DNA from: SFHK01 sp964554795
GTDB taxonomy: Bacteria > Bacillota > Clostridia > Christensenellales > Aristaeellaceae
Direction: 5' to 3'
Assembly (NCBI GenBank): GCA_964554795.1
Contig: CAZKQB010000012.1
Span: forward strand, 1-64,000
Length of the DNA stretch: 64,000 nt
Made by a program: the position numbers and the translations under genes. How positions within the stretch are numbered: the first letter of the stretch is position 1; every line of letters starts with the position of its first letter. Shown one piece after another: positions 7,746 to 16,664 of this stretch. The notes under the pieces are model-generated. The model saw nothing but the letters and a program-made list of their open reading frames with translations, did no database searches and had not been told where the DNA came from.

Positions 7746-9155
7746 ATGGATACAAAGGTCGTTGCTTCTCTTCGGGAAGCAATTTCGCTCTGCGGTCTGA
7801 AAAGCGGCATGTCCATTTCCTTCCACCATCATTTGCGCAACGGCGATTACACGCTGAACCGCGTGATGGACGAAATCGCCGCGCTGGGCATTCGCGACCT
7901 GACGCTCAACGCCAGCTCGCTTTTCGACGCGCATGCGCCGCTTATCGACCACATCAAAAACCACGTCGTGCGCAAAATCAATACGGATTACATGTCGGCC
8001 GGCCTCGGCCGTGCGATTTCGGAAGGCCTGATGGACGAGCCCGTCGAGTTCCGCACGCATGGCGGACGTCCACGCGACATCGCGCTCGGAATCACGCCGA
8101 TTGACGTGGCCTTTATCGCCGCGCCCACAGCGGACGCCGCCGGAAACTGTTCCGGAAAATACGGTCCATCCGCCTGCGGCAGCCTGGGCTACGCATTTCC
8201 AGACGCAGTGTACGCCCGGAAGGTCGTCGTCATCACCGACAGCCTCGCACCCTATCCGTTGACGGACGCATCGATTTCCGAAATCTACGTGGATTACGTG
8301 GTGCCCGTGGAGGCCATCGGCGACCCGCGCGGCATCGTATCCGGCACAACGAAGATCACGCGTGACCCCGTAGGTCTGGTCATGGCCGAAACCGCCGCGC
8401 GCGTCATTCGCCATTCCGGCCTTCTGAAGGACGGCTTTTCATTCCAGACCGGCGCGGGCGGCGCAACGCTGGCCGCCGCGAAATTTCTGAAGGACATCAT
8501 GCTGCGCGAAAAAATATGCGGCTCATTCGCCTCCGGCGGCATCACGGGTTATCTGGTGGACATGCTGAACGAGGGCTGCTTCACATCGCTGATGGACGTG
8601 CAGTGCTTCGACCTGAAGGCCGTGGAATCCATCCGCACGAATCCCGCCCACCATGAAATCTCCGCCATGCAATATGCCAGTCCGGCAGCAAAAAGTGCTG
8701 TGGTCGATCATTTGGACGTAGTTCTGCTGGGCGCGACGGAGATCGACACCGACTTCAATGTGAACGTGCACACCGATTCCACAGGCTGCATCATGGGCGG
8801 ATCCGGCGGACATTCAGATACCGCCGCAGGCGCTAAGCTTTCCATGATCATTGCGCCGCTGTTCCGCGCGCGCCTGCCCATCGTCACCAGCCGCGTGCAC
8901 TGCATTTCAACCCCCGGCAAGGATGTAGACGTGGTCGTCACCCAGCGTGGCGTAGCGGTGAACCCCGCAAAGCCCGAACTATCATTGCGCCTGAAGGACG
9001 CAGGCTTGCCCATCGTAGACATTCACGAGCTCAAGCAGATTGGCGAGCGCATCACCGGTGTACCCGCCGTGCCGCCGGAGGGCGGCCGCACCGTCGCTCG
9101 CGTGCTCTCGCGCAACGGCGAGCCGCTGGACATCATCCGGCAGCTTGCACAATAA
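7746..9155 (+). CDS. citF: Citrate/citramalate lyase alpha subunit (CitF type)
   Basis: Transfers the substrate onto the carrier protein in exchange for acetate (acyl-carrier transferase half reaction). The 469 residues start at MDTKVVASLREAI, about 40 fewer than the roughly 510-residue enterobacterial CitF, with the missing part at the N terminus. The ATG has AGGAGGGCATAAGC upstream, so the short form appears real. Typical segments are SISFHHHLRNGDY, VMAETAARVI, FQTGAGGATLA and HTDSTGCIMGGSGGH. The next gene starts 14 bases later with its own AAAGGAGG site. Confidence 0.94.
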   Translation: MDTKVVASLREAISLCGLKSGMSISFHHHLRNGDYTLNRVMDEIAALGIRDLTLNASSLFDAHAPLIDHIKNHVVRKINTDYMSAGLGRAISEGLMDEPVEFRTHGGRPRDIALGITPIDVAFIAAPTADAAGNCSGKYGPSACGSLGYAFPDAVYARKVVVITDSLAPYPLTDASISEIYVDYVVPVEAIGDPRGIVSGTTKITRDPVGLVMAETAARVIRHSGLLKDGFSFQTGAGGATLAAAKFLKDIMLREKICGSFASGGITGYLVDMLNEGCFTSLMDVQCFDLKAVESIRTNPAHHEISAMQYASPAAKSAVVDHLDVVLLGATEIDTDFNVNVHTDSTGCIMGGSGGHSDTAAGAKLSMIIAPLFRARLPIVTSRVHCISTPGKDVDVVVTQRGVAVNPAKPELSLRLKDAGLPIVDIHELKQIGERITGVPAVPPEGGRTVARVLSRNGEPLDIIRQLAQ

Positions 9156-9169
9156 AAGGAGGAAGTCCC

Positions 9170-10009
9170 ATGCGAGAAATTCAGGCCTCAGACGTAACGA
9201 AAGTCGTGCGCCGTCTGTGCATCGAAGCCAACTGTCATTTGCCTGCCGACATGCGCGCCCGCCTTGCCCACTGCCGCAACGAGGAGAAGTGGCCGATCGC
9301 GCGCGAAATTCTGGATCGCATCATCGAAAACTACGAAATCGCCGATCAGGACTGCGTGCCCATCTGCCAGGACACCGGCATGGCATGTGTATTTCTGGAG
9401 ATTGGGCAGGACGTACACGTAAACGGCGACCTTTCCGAGGCCGTCAACGAGGGCGTGCGTCAGGGCTACGCGGACGGCTATCTGCGCAAATCCGTCGTTG
9501 CCGACCCGCTGCGCCGTGTGAATACCGGCGACAACACGCCCGCCATGATCTACTACGAGTTCGTCTCTGGCGACCGGCTGAAGATCACCGTCGCGCCGAA
9601 GGGATTCGGCAGCGAAAACATGAGCCGTATCGCCATGCTGCGCCCGTCTGACGGCGAGGATGGCGTCAAGGACTTCGTCGTCCGCTGTGCGGAGGAAGCT
9701 GGGCCGAATCCCTGCCCGCCCATTGTGATTGGCGTCGGCATCGGCGGCACGTTTGACCGCGCAGCACTAATGGCAAAAAAGGCGCTGATGCGTCCTGTGG
9801 ACATGCGCAACGATGATCCTTACTACGCCGCCATGGAAGCAGAGCTTCTCGAACGCGTTAACGCGTTAGGCATAGGCCCGCAGGGCTTTGGTGGCAAAAC
9901 AACCGCGTTGGCCGTGAACATCCTTGCCTGTCCCACCCATATTGCAGGCTTACCCGTTGCCGTGAACATCAACTGCCATGTAACCCGTCATCAGTCGGAG
10001 GTACTGTAA
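9170..10009 (+). CDS. Class I fumarase-type hydratase, alpha subunit (probable mesaconase)
   Basis: Iron-sulfur hydratase subunit of 279 residues. The three cysteines expected to hold the [4Fe-4S] cluster are visible: Cys66 in PICQDTG, Cys182 in NPCPP and Cys254 in LACPTHIAG. Class I hydratases of this family use fumarate, tartrate or mesaconate. Between methylaspartate ammonia-lyase and a citramalate-type lyase, the missing step is mesaconate to (S)-citramalate, so mesaconase is the likely role (inference from context). It is followed after one base by the beta subunit. Confidence 0.9.
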   Translation: MREIQASDVTKVVRRLCIEANCHLPADMRARLAHCRNEEKWPIAREILDRIIENYEIADQDCVPICQDTGMACVFLEIGQDVHVNGDLSEAVNEGVRQGYADGYLRKSVVADPLRRVNTGDNTPAMIYYEFVSGDRLKITVAPKGFGSENMSRIAMLRPSDGEDGVKDFVVRCAEEAGPNPCPPIVIGVGIGGTFDRAALMAKKALMRPVDMRNDDPYYAAMEAELLERVNALGIGPQGFGGKTTALAVNILACPTHIAGLPVAVNINCHVTRHQSEVL

Positions 10010-10010
10010 A

Positions 10011-10562
10011 ATGAAGACAATTCATACGCCTCTATCGCGTGAGGACGCCCGCTCACTCAAATGCGGCGAAAGCTGTCTGATCACCGGTACGATCTACACC
10101 GCGCGCGATGCCGCCCACAAGCGGCTGTGCGAGCTGGCCGCAAGGAGCGAGCCGCTGCCCTTCGACATTGAAGGCGCCATTATCTACTTCGTCGGCCCCA
10201 CTCCGGCAAAACCTGGGCAGGTCATTGGCTCTGCCGGACCAACCACCTCCTATCGAATGGACGCGTATTCCCCAGCGTTGATTGCCCTCGGTCAAACCGG
10301 CATGATCGGAAAGGGAAAGCGCGGCGAAGCCGTGGTCGAAGCCATGTGCAAGCACGGCGCAGTCTATCTTGGCGCCATCGGTGGTCTCGGCGCACTACTA
10401 GGGAAATGCATAAAGAAGGCGGAGATCATTGCATACCCCGACCTCGGCGCAGAAGCCGTACGGAGGCTGGAGGTTAAAAACTTCCCAGTTGTCGTCGTGA
10501 TCGACAGCGAGGGCAACAGCCTCTACGAAACCGGTCGTCGCGCATATCTGGAGCAGCTGTAA
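10011..10562 (+). CDS. Class I fumarase-type hydratase, beta subunit (probable mesaconase)
   Basis: Partner of the preceding alpha subunit (183 aa), corresponding to the C-terminal domain of single-chain class I fumarases and to TtdB. The substrate-binding segments VGPTPAKPGQVIGSAGPTTS and MIGKGKRG are typical. Last gene of the plus-strand operon, with a strong hairpin terminator about 210 bases downstream. The two-subunit form resembles that of anaerobic Firmicutes and tartrate dehydratase. Substrate assignment to mesaconate rests on the surrounding pathway. Confidence 0.9.
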   Translation: MKTIHTPLSREDARSLKCGESCLITGTIYTARDAAHKRLCELAARSEPLPFDIEGAIIYFVGPTPAKPGQVIGSAGPTTSYRMDAYSPALIALGQTGMIGKGKRGEAVVEAMCKHGAVYLGAIGGLGALLGKCIKKAEIIAYPDLGAEAVRRLEVKNFPVVVVIDSEGNSLYETGRRAYLEQL

Positions 10563-10772
10563 TTTCCTTGCGGAATCTCACGCAAACAGGGCCATCGAAC
10601 GGATTCTTCATTGAATGCACGAAAAGCTCAAGCGTTTCAAATCGCGACGCCTGCATGCCGCAGACAACAGGAAATCCGGTGCTGTAGTTTCATAGATAAA
10701 GTATGGACTAACGGGACGCACTCAACAGAAATGCGCTTGCCTGGCGAGCTATGCATATGCCTCACACACCAA

Positions 10773-10810
10773 CAAAACGTCTCTGCCCGTATCGGGGCAG
10801 AGACGTTTTG
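10773..10810. terminator. Bidirectional terminator between convergent genes
   Basis: A perfect 16-bp inverted repeat (10773-10788 and 10795-10810) with a 6-base loop. Its outer ends are CAAAA and TTTTG, so a short U tract follows the hairpin in both directions. It lies between the hydratase operon and the HAD gene, which converge here. The stretch 10563-10772 before it shows nothing else recognisable. Confidence 0.88.
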
Positions 10811-10827
10811 CGGATTTGCATCAGGAT

Positions 10828-11508
10828 TTATTCCTCTCCCGGAAACAGCGCTTCTGCCGCTTCGTCGAAGGTATTTACGAACAGGTCGCAGCATTCAAGA
10901 ATGCGTGCCATCTCGTCGGGCTTGCTGGCATTCACCTTCTCGAAAATACCCAGAACCTTCATACCCGCAGCCCGGGCTCCCTTCATTGAGTAGGATGCGT
11001 CCTCAAACATTGCGCACGCCTGCGGCTTCTCGCCAAGGCGCTCGGCGAGCTTCTCGAAGTATCTGGGATCGCCCTTACCCATTCCCATTTCCGCCCCATC
11101 GGTCACGAAATCGAAATACGGCAGAAAGCCATGTCTATCCAGCGCTTCGAGGGCCGTATCGCGATGCGTCGCCGTAGCTACGCACGTCTTTATGCCGTGC
11201 TTTTTCAGAAGCCGCAGAAAGCGCTCTGCGCCCGGCTTCGGCTGAATGACCGTCTGATACAGTCCCCGGAGCGCCTCATGGTATTCCTTTATCACGGATT
11301 CAAGCGTGTTAGGCGCGCCATGATCCGCCACAAACCGCTTCGCGAAAGCGAAGCTGGACATCGTATCAATCTCGTCCTTCAAATCCTCCGGAACCGGGAG
11401 CGATCGTCTCTCCAGAAAGTGCCTGTTCTCGCTGCGCCAGTAGCCCATGGAGTCAAGCAGTGTACCATCCATATCGAACGCAATCGCGCGGATGCCTTTC
11501 ATATCCAT
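10828..11508 (-). CDS. HAD-family phosphatase, beta-phosphoglucomutase-like
   Basis: Haloacid-dehalogenase superfamily hydrolase of 226 residues. Motif I is AFDMDGTLLDS with the nucleophilic and acid/base aspartates. The threonine motif is CVATATHRD, and the last acidic motif is MFEDASYSMKGARAAGM. A cap domain follows motif I, as in the beta-phosphoglucomutase/phosphatase subgroup. The substrate cannot be read from sequence. It starts 14 bases after the MATE gene stop and is probably co-transcribed with it. An in-frame ATG two codons downstream is an alternative start. Confidence 0.9.
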   Translation of the reverse strand: MDMKGIRAIAFDMDGTLLDSMGYWRSENRHFLERRSLPVPEDLKDEIDTMSSFAFAKRFVADHGAPNTLESVIKEYHEALRGLYQTVIQPKPGAERFLRLLKKHGIKTCVATATHRDTALEALDRHGFLPYFDFVTDGAEMGMGKGDPRYFEKLAERLGEKPQACAMFEDASYSMKGARAAGMKVLGIFEKVNASKPDEMARILECCDLFVNTFDEAAEALFPGEE

Positions 11509-11522
11509 TCGTCTTCCCGCCT

Positions 11523-13028
11523 TTACACCTTAATCGAATGCCACTGACCACCGTTGAACCGCTTCATAACCAACCCCATGCGCAGCGCCATATCCACCAA
11601 ACTCGCCGCCCACGCGCCCAGCAGTGCCCATTCCGGCGCTTCATAGGCCAGCCAGTATGTCAGCGTAGCTGCCGCTCCTGCAAACGCCGCCTCAGCATAT
11701 ACGGGGGTGAAGAATTGTGTAATCAGCTTGATGGCGCTGAACGCCAGCACCGGCCGGATAATGGCAACGCAGATCAGCATTACGCGCGCCACATACTTCG
11801 TATCGCCCGCACCTCGCAGCGCGCCGGACGTAATGACTGAAAGCATCTGCAGCGGCTGGAACAGCGCCACAATCAGCATTACATTGGCAGAAAGGCGCTC
11901 CACCGTGGGATCGTCGGTAAACAATCCTACCAGCGGATATCTGAACACTACAATGACCGACGCCAGCAGCACCGCGCCTACAACGGCGATGCGCTGGGCT
12001 ATCTTGCCATACAGGTGACTCAGGTCCGGACGTTCCTTGCCCAGCATTTGCCCGACCAACGACGTGCTGGCCACGCCGATACCGTCGGCGAACGTGAAGG
12101 AAAGATTCAAAAACTGCATGCACACGACGTGCGACGCATACGCCTGCGTGCCCAGATCGGCAACCAGACGCGCATACAGGAAAAAGCCGATGCGCAGTGC
12201 AATCTGCTCCAGCATAGAGTTACCGCCGACCTTCACCACGGCGCGCGCAGCAGGCATGCTGAAGCGCCAGTCATCCTTCACCGACAGATGCAGGAAGCCC
12301 TCGTCGCCGTCATGTCTGCGCACCAGCGATATAAATGCCAGCACCGAGCCCACACACAGGCCAATCGCCGTGGCAATCGCAGCGCCCTTTACCTCCAGCC
12401 GCGGGAAAATCCAGATGCCGTTGATCAGCAGCCAGTTCAAAAACACATTTACCACGTTGCTCGTCACGTTCACATACAGCGTGATGCGCGTATTTCCAAT
12501 GCCGCGCTGCGCTGCGCACATCGCCATGGACAGCGCATTAAACGGCAGAACAGCCGTGATAATGCGGAAGTAGATTTCCGCATCGTCAATTGTGTCGGCC
12601 TTTGCACCGGCCAGGCGCATCAGCGGACGCGCAATCAACTGACCAATCACCGTCATCACAAGGCTCATCAGGAAGATGATGATCAGGGACGTGCGCAGCG
12701 TGCGGTTTGCATCCGCGCGGTTACCCTGCCCTTTGCGCCGGGCAACGACGGCCGTAATGCCGGTATTCATGGCAAAGAACATGCACAGAATCAGCATGCG
12801 CGGCTGCCCCACCAGACCAACGGCAGCAATGGCCTCGGTGCCGATTCCACCCACCATCATCGTGTCAATGGAGCCCATCAGCGAGATCAGCACCATTTCA
12901 CACACGCTGGGCAGCGCGATGCGCAGAAGATTCATGTAGGCATCCTTCGTAGAAGGAACCTCTCCCCTCGCGCCGTTTTTGGGAAGCAGCGCCTGAGCGC
13001 TAAACAGACGGTTCAGTAAACGCGGCAT
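11523..13028 (-). CDS. MATE family multidrug/toxin exporter
   Basis: Integral membrane exporter of the MATE family, 501 residues with about twelve hydrophobic segments. The first segment carries the family pattern LISLMGSIDTMMVGGIGTEAIAAVGL, repeated in the second half around FLNLSFTFADGIGVASTSLVGQ. These transporters use Na+ or H+ gradients; the cargo is unknown. The ATG at 13028 has AAAGGAGAATGCGAA directly upstream. The N-terminal 30 residues before the first membrane segment are longer than usual. Downstream is the HAD gene in the same direction. Confidence 0.93.
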   Translation of the reverse strand: MPRLLNRLFSAQALLPKNGARGEVPSTKDAYMNLLRIALPSVCEMVLISLMGSIDTMMVGGIGTEAIAAVGLVGQPRMLILCMFFAMNTGITAVVARRKGQGNRADANRTLRTSLIIIFLMSLVMTVIGQLIARPLMRLAGAKADTIDDAEIYFRIITAVLPFNALSMAMCAAQRGIGNTRITLYVNVTSNVVNVFLNWLLINGIWIFPRLEVKGAAIATAIGLCVGSVLAFISLVRRHDGDEGFLHLSVKDDWRFSMPAARAVVKVGGNSMLEQIALRIGFFLYARLVADLGTQAYASHVVCMQFLNLSFTFADGIGVASTSLVGQMLGKERPDLSHLYGKIAQRIAVVGAVLLASVIVVFRYPLVGLFTDDPTVERLSANVMLIVALFQPLQMLSVITSGALRGAGDTKYVARVMLICVAIIRPVLAFSAIKLITQFFTPVYAEAAFAGAAATLTYWLAYEAPEWALLGAWAASLVDMALRMGLVMKRFNGGQWHSIKV

Positions 13029-13175
13029 TTCGCATTCTCCTTTGGTACATTGTTCTTTCAGTATACCGTCTCTCGTATATTTATGAGCAAGCGTTTCTGT
13101 TGAATATGGATAGATTTCATGTTAACACGCATCGTCCGAGGACTCCGTCGGCAGCATATCTACCGCGCAGAACTC

Positions 13176-14384
13176 TCATATCGCGCTTCCATTCCGAAGC
13201 CGCGCAAGTGCAAATTCCACCGCTTCCGCAGAGCTCGCCGCTCCCTGCGCAAAGTCTGGGCGGCCGCCGCCCTTGCCGCCAAATGCCTTCACCGCTTCGC
13301 TCAGAAGCTTGCCCACGTGCAGCGTCACGTTTTCGGAACGGGCAAACAGCAGAAGGTAGCCGTTCTCCACCCGGGCAGCCAGAAGCGCCACCGTATCCGG
13401 CGTCTCGATCAGCGCCGACGCAACGTCACGCAGTGCATCTGATGACAGGCTATCGTAGACGTGCGTTACCACGCGCAACTCGCCCACGGCCTCTGCGCCG
13501 CAGCGCAGCGCATCCAACCCATCCAGCGCCCGCTCGCGACGTTCGCGGTTCAGGTGATACTCCGCCTCCTTCGCACGCATGTTCAGCGTTTCCACCTTCT
13601 CCGGAAGGTTTTCCCAACCCGTGGACAGTATACCCGCTGCCTCCGTAGCTGCATCGTACATTCTTCGGAGATAAAGAAACGCGCGCATGCCGCACACAAA
13701 CGTCAGCCGCAGCTTTCCCCGGCTTGGGCGCGCATCGACAATCTTCACAAGGCCGATCTGCCCGGCACTCGACGGATGCGTACCGCCGCAGGCGCAGAAT
13801 TCGTCGTCGCCAATCTGAACCACGCGCACGTGCTCCTTCACCGTCGGCGGCTTGCGCAGCGGAAGCGCGTTAATCTCCTTCGCATCCGGAAACCAGCAGC
13901 GAATGGGAACATCTGCCTGAATGTGACGGTTCACGTCATCCTCGAGCATGCACAGCTCCTCTGCCGTCAGGCGCATGCGCCCATCCGGCAGCTCTACATC
14001 GATCGACGAATCATCCTTGCCTAAATGCAGGCCAATCGTGTGTCCGGAAAAATATCTCCAGCAGGCTCCAGCCAGAATGTGCTCTCCGGCATGCTGCTGC
14101 ATATGGTCGAAGCGGCGCGCCCAGTCGATGTGCCCCCGCACCCTGTCTCCGACGGCCAGAGGCGCATCCACCACGTGCCATACCTCGCCGTCCTCATCCA
14201 CATATACGTCCGCTACGTTCGCGTCTCCCAACGTACCCGTATCGTAGGGCTGCCCGCCGCTGGTGGGATAAAATGCGCTGCGATCCAGCCGCACGCACCA
14301 TGCCGCATTCTCCGGCTCGCACACCAGCACCTCCGCGTCAAATTCCGTCAGATAAGCATTATCGTAATACAGTCTCTCCGTCAT
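13176..14384 (-). CDS. Free-standing alanyl-tRNA editing protein (AlaX-long type, with DHHA1 domain)
   Basis: Hydrolyses mischarged tRNA(Ala), usually Ser-tRNA(Ala). It lacks the synthetase catalytic core but has the editing domain and a C-terminal DHHA1 domain. Visible landmarks (402 aa from the chosen start): AFYPTSGGQPYDTG, zinc motif HAGEH (His98, His102), second zinc motif CGGTH (Cys199, His203), and the DHHA1 signature AFGGKGGGRPDFAQG near the end. The start at 14384 is preferred over an ATG nine codons upstream because GGTGGAGAG precedes it and family proteins begin here. It is a single-gene unit with nothing recognisable in the 147 bases between it and the MATE gene. Confidence 0.94.
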   Translation of the reverse strand: MTERLYYDNAYLTEFDAEVLVCEPENAAWCVRLDRSAFYPTSGGQPYDTGTLGDANVADVYVDEDGEVWHVVDAPLAVGDRVRGHIDWARRFDHMQQHAGEHILAGACWRYFSGHTIGLHLGKDDSSIDVELPDGRMRLTAEELCMLEDDVNRHIQADVPIRCWFPDAKEINALPLRKPPTVKEHVRVVQIGDDEFCACGGTHPSSAGQIGLVKIVDARPSRGKLRLTFVCGMRAFLYLRRMYDAATEAAGILSTGWENLPEKVETLNMRAKEAEYHLNRERRERALDGLDALRCGAEAVGELRVVTHVYDSLSSDALRDVASALIETPDTVALLAARVENGYLLLFARSENVTLHVGKLLSEAVKAFGGKGGGRPDFAQGAASSAEAVEFALARLRNGSAI

Positions 14385-14687
14385 GCTTCTCTCCACCCTC
14401 GGTGTTTTCATCTACTATACCCTCTCCGGCATTGATTTTCAAGTCCATCCGGTCGTTTTTTCTCTTTGTAAACATTCGTAATTTTCCTTCTTTGACATGA
14501 ATCAAACGTCGCTCACTGCTGCTCCGGCGAAATATCGTCAAACGAATATCCTGCAAAGACCATTCCGATTGAAAACCCTTTCCGTGCGCAGATTTTCGGA
14601 AGCCTCATCAAAAAAAGAGGACGCACGCCTCTGTTGCTTGCCTATCAGCATATTCTTCCGCAAACCGCATTCACTGGAAGATCGCCC

Positions 14688-14716
14688 TTGCTTTCCCGAA
14701 ATGAGCATGCTATAAT
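14688..14716 (+). promoter_or_regulatory. Promoter of the fucosidase gene
   Basis: TTGCTT (14688-14693) and TATAAT (14711-14716) are separated by 17 bases, followed by a GGAGGA ribosome binding site at 14741-14746. The rest of the 14385-14752 gap between divergent genes shows nothing else I can name. Confidence 0.8.
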
Positions 14717-14752
14717 GGTGGCAGATTTCGCAGCAAAACGGAGGACGACTTT

Positions 14753-16048
14753 ATGAAGTATGAAAATAACTGGGAATCCCTGAATTCCCGCCCGGTTCCG
14801 CAGTGGTTTGCCGATGCAAAGTTTGGAATTTTCATTCACTGGGGCATCTATTCCGTTCCGGCATTCACCAAGCGCGGCGCCTATGCAGAATGGTATCGTC
14901 ATCAGATTGCAGACGAAACGGATCGGGTGTACGACGTAACCAAGCCGTTCCACGATCGGGTTTATGGCGCGAACACCCGCTATGAAGACCTGGCTCATGC
15001 CTTCAAGGCCGAGCTGTTCGATGCAGATCATTGGGCAGATATAATTGCCCGCTCCGGTGCCAAATATATGAACCTGGTCACCAAGCACCACGATGGCTAC
15101 TGCCTTTACAAGACCGATTACGCATGGAACTGGAACAGCATGGACGTGGGCCCGCATCGAGATTTTTGCGCCGAGCTGAAGGCGGCAATGGAGCCCCGGG
15201 GCGTGAAGTTTGGTATATATCACTCGGTATATGAGTGGGCGCATCCGCTGTATCTGGAAAACCCGGAGCGCTATGCTCTTGAGCACTTGATTCCCATGCT
15301 CAAGGAGTTAGTCGTGAAATACGAGCCCTGGACGCTGTTTACCGATGGCGAATGGGAATATCCCAGCAGTGTCTGGCATTCCACGGACTTCCTAACCTGG
15401 CTGTATAACGAATCCCCGGTGAAGGACACCATCGTGCCCAACGACCGCTGGGGTAAAGAAACCCGCGGGCGGTTCGGCGGTAATTTCACCACGGAATACG
15501 GCCGGGTGCAGGGCGATGAAACTCTGGACGGACGTCTGGATCGCCCCTTTGAGGAATGCCGCGGCATCGGCAGATCCTTCGGTTTTAACCGCATGGAAAC
15601 CTGCGACGATTATCTCCCTGCCCGGAAGCTTCTGATTCTTCTGTGCTCGCTTGTGTCCAAGGGCGGTAACCTGCTGCTGAATATCGGTCCCGCCGCCGAT
15701 GGCACAATTCCCGCAATTATGGAAGAGAGACTTCTGCAGATTGGTCGCTGGCTGGATCTGAACGGTGAAGCGATTTATGCCACGCGTCCTTTCGCTCAAG
15801 CATCCAAATCCGGACTGTATTACACCCAGACGGACAAAGCGATTTACGCCATTTCTGAAAACTATCCTTGGGGCGAGCTGGAGCTGAACGAGGTACCGTG
15901 GCATGACGGCCTCCACGCTCAGCTGATCGGTAGCGATGCGCCCATCGAGGCGTCTCAGAAGGATGGCCACGTTGTGCTTCATATTCCGCCCATGAACCCG
16001 GATACCATCGCAGCTCATGAGCTTTATGCCTTCAAAATCGAGAAGTAA
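14753..16048 (+). CDS. GH29 family alpha-L-fucosidase, intracellular
   Basis: Glycoside hydrolase that releases alpha-L-fucose by a retaining mechanism. The 431 residues begin directly with the catalytic barrel (WFADAKFGIFIHWGIYSVPA), then NLVTKHHDGYCLY and the nucleophile segment WTLFTDGEW, in which Asp198 is the expected catalytic residue. The conserved SKGGNLLLNIGPAADG closes the barrel. There is no signal peptide, so it acts on imported fuco-oligosaccharides. It has its own promoter and no obvious partner genes. Fucose use fits a gut mucin or plant-glycan habitat (inference). Confidence 0.93.
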   Translation: MKYENNWESLNSRPVPQWFADAKFGIFIHWGIYSVPAFTKRGAYAEWYRHQIADETDRVYDVTKPFHDRVYGANTRYEDLAHAFKAELFDADHWADIIARSGAKYMNLVTKHHDGYCLYKTDYAWNWNSMDVGPHRDFCAELKAAMEPRGVKFGIYHSVYEWAHPLYLENPERYALEHLIPMLKELVVKYEPWTLFTDGEWEYPSSVWHSTDFLTWLYNESPVKDTIVPNDRWGKETRGRFGGNFTTEYGRVQGDETLDGRLDRPFEECRGIGRSFGFNRMETCDDYLPARKLLILLCSLVSKGGNLLLNIGPAADGTIPAIMEERLLQIGRWLDLNGEAIYATRPFAQASKSGLYYTQTDKAIYAISENYPWGELELNEVPWHDGLHAQLIGSDAPIEASQKDGHVVLHIPPMNPDTIAAHELYAFKIEK

Positions 16049-16082
16049 TCGATTTGAGCACAAGCAAGGCACGAAATCGACC

Positions 16083-16115
16083 TCAGGGGGGATGTATGAC
16101 CATGCATCCCCCTGA
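16083..16115 (+). terminator. Hairpin downstream of the fucosidase gene
   Basis: Inverted repeat TCAGGGGGGATG (16083-16094) and CATCCCCCTGA (16105-16115) with a 10-base loop and one extra G. There is no clear U tract after it, so it is a weak intrinsic terminator or a transcript-stabilising stem. Confidence 0.5.
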
Positions 16116-16256
16116 TACTTGGTACAGCTTGCGGCGGTGTCGGTATTGCTGTCGACAATTGCCCCGCATCAATCCTTTAGATTCGCTTCCTCCAGGCTTT
16201 TTCAAGCCGCGAAATTTCGTCAAAAAAATTCCTGTGTTAATATTTGTCGAATGCTC

Positions 16257-16285
16257 TTGCAAAATCGACGTCCGTGTGGTATTAT
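16257..16285 (+). promoter_or_regulatory. Promoter of the tRNA-Thr gene
   Basis: TTGCAA (16257-16262) and TATTAT (16280-16285) with a 17-base spacer, ending 22 bases before the mature tRNA 5' end. Confidence 0.65.
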
Positions 16286-16307
16286 AAATCTCGCGTTCGA
16301 GAAACGC

Positions 16308-16380
<73 letters not shown>

Positions 16381-16386
16381 TGAGAG

Positions 16387-16410
16387 AACCGCCAGAAATG
16401 GCGGTTTTTC
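16387..16410 (+). terminator. Terminator of the tRNA-Thr gene
   Basis: A 7-bp perfect stem AACCGCC/GGCGGTT with a 6-base loop is followed directly by TTTC. It starts 7 bases after the tRNA 3' end. Confidence 0.8.
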
Positions 16411-16478
16411 TTACGTTTTGGGGCCAATTTGCAAGATTTAGATGTCGATCCTGCATTTCTTGTTGACCTCGGATTTTT

Positions 16479-16581
16479 TGGCAACTTTTTTGGCAATTTT
16501 CTCTCGAAAAAAGGGCCAAAAAAAGGCAGGAAATATAAGGCTTTTTCGGGCCTTCCGGCTGGCAACTTTTCTGGCAATTCT
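16479..16581. repeat. Pair of 22-bp direct repeats downstream of tRNA-Thr
   Basis: TGGCAACTTTTTTGGCAATTTT (16479-16500, here slightly over 20 bases because it is the whole unit) recurs at 16560-16581 with two T-to-C differences. Each unit is itself a doubled GGCAA-T-run element. The repeats lie in a gene-free stretch between the tRNA and the AI-2E gene. Their origin is unknown; decayed coding sequence of an element once inserted at the tRNA is one possibility. Confidence 0.55.
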
Positions 16582-16664
16582 GCCCCTCAGTCTGCCCCAT
16601 ACGCCCGCTCAATGGCGGTGGCCGCTTCATGCGTTCCCTGCCCTTAATGGAATACCTGATCACA

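Noticed and set aside
5460..10562. True citrate fermentation cluster
   Set aside because: No citrate transporter, oxaloacetate decarboxylase, citG or citX genes are present, while all methylaspartate-pathway genes are. Citramalate is the better substrate assignment.
12015..13019. 334-residue open frame antisense to the MATE exporter
   Set aside because: His/Arg/Gln-rich translation without motifs, opposite a clear membrane transporter gene.
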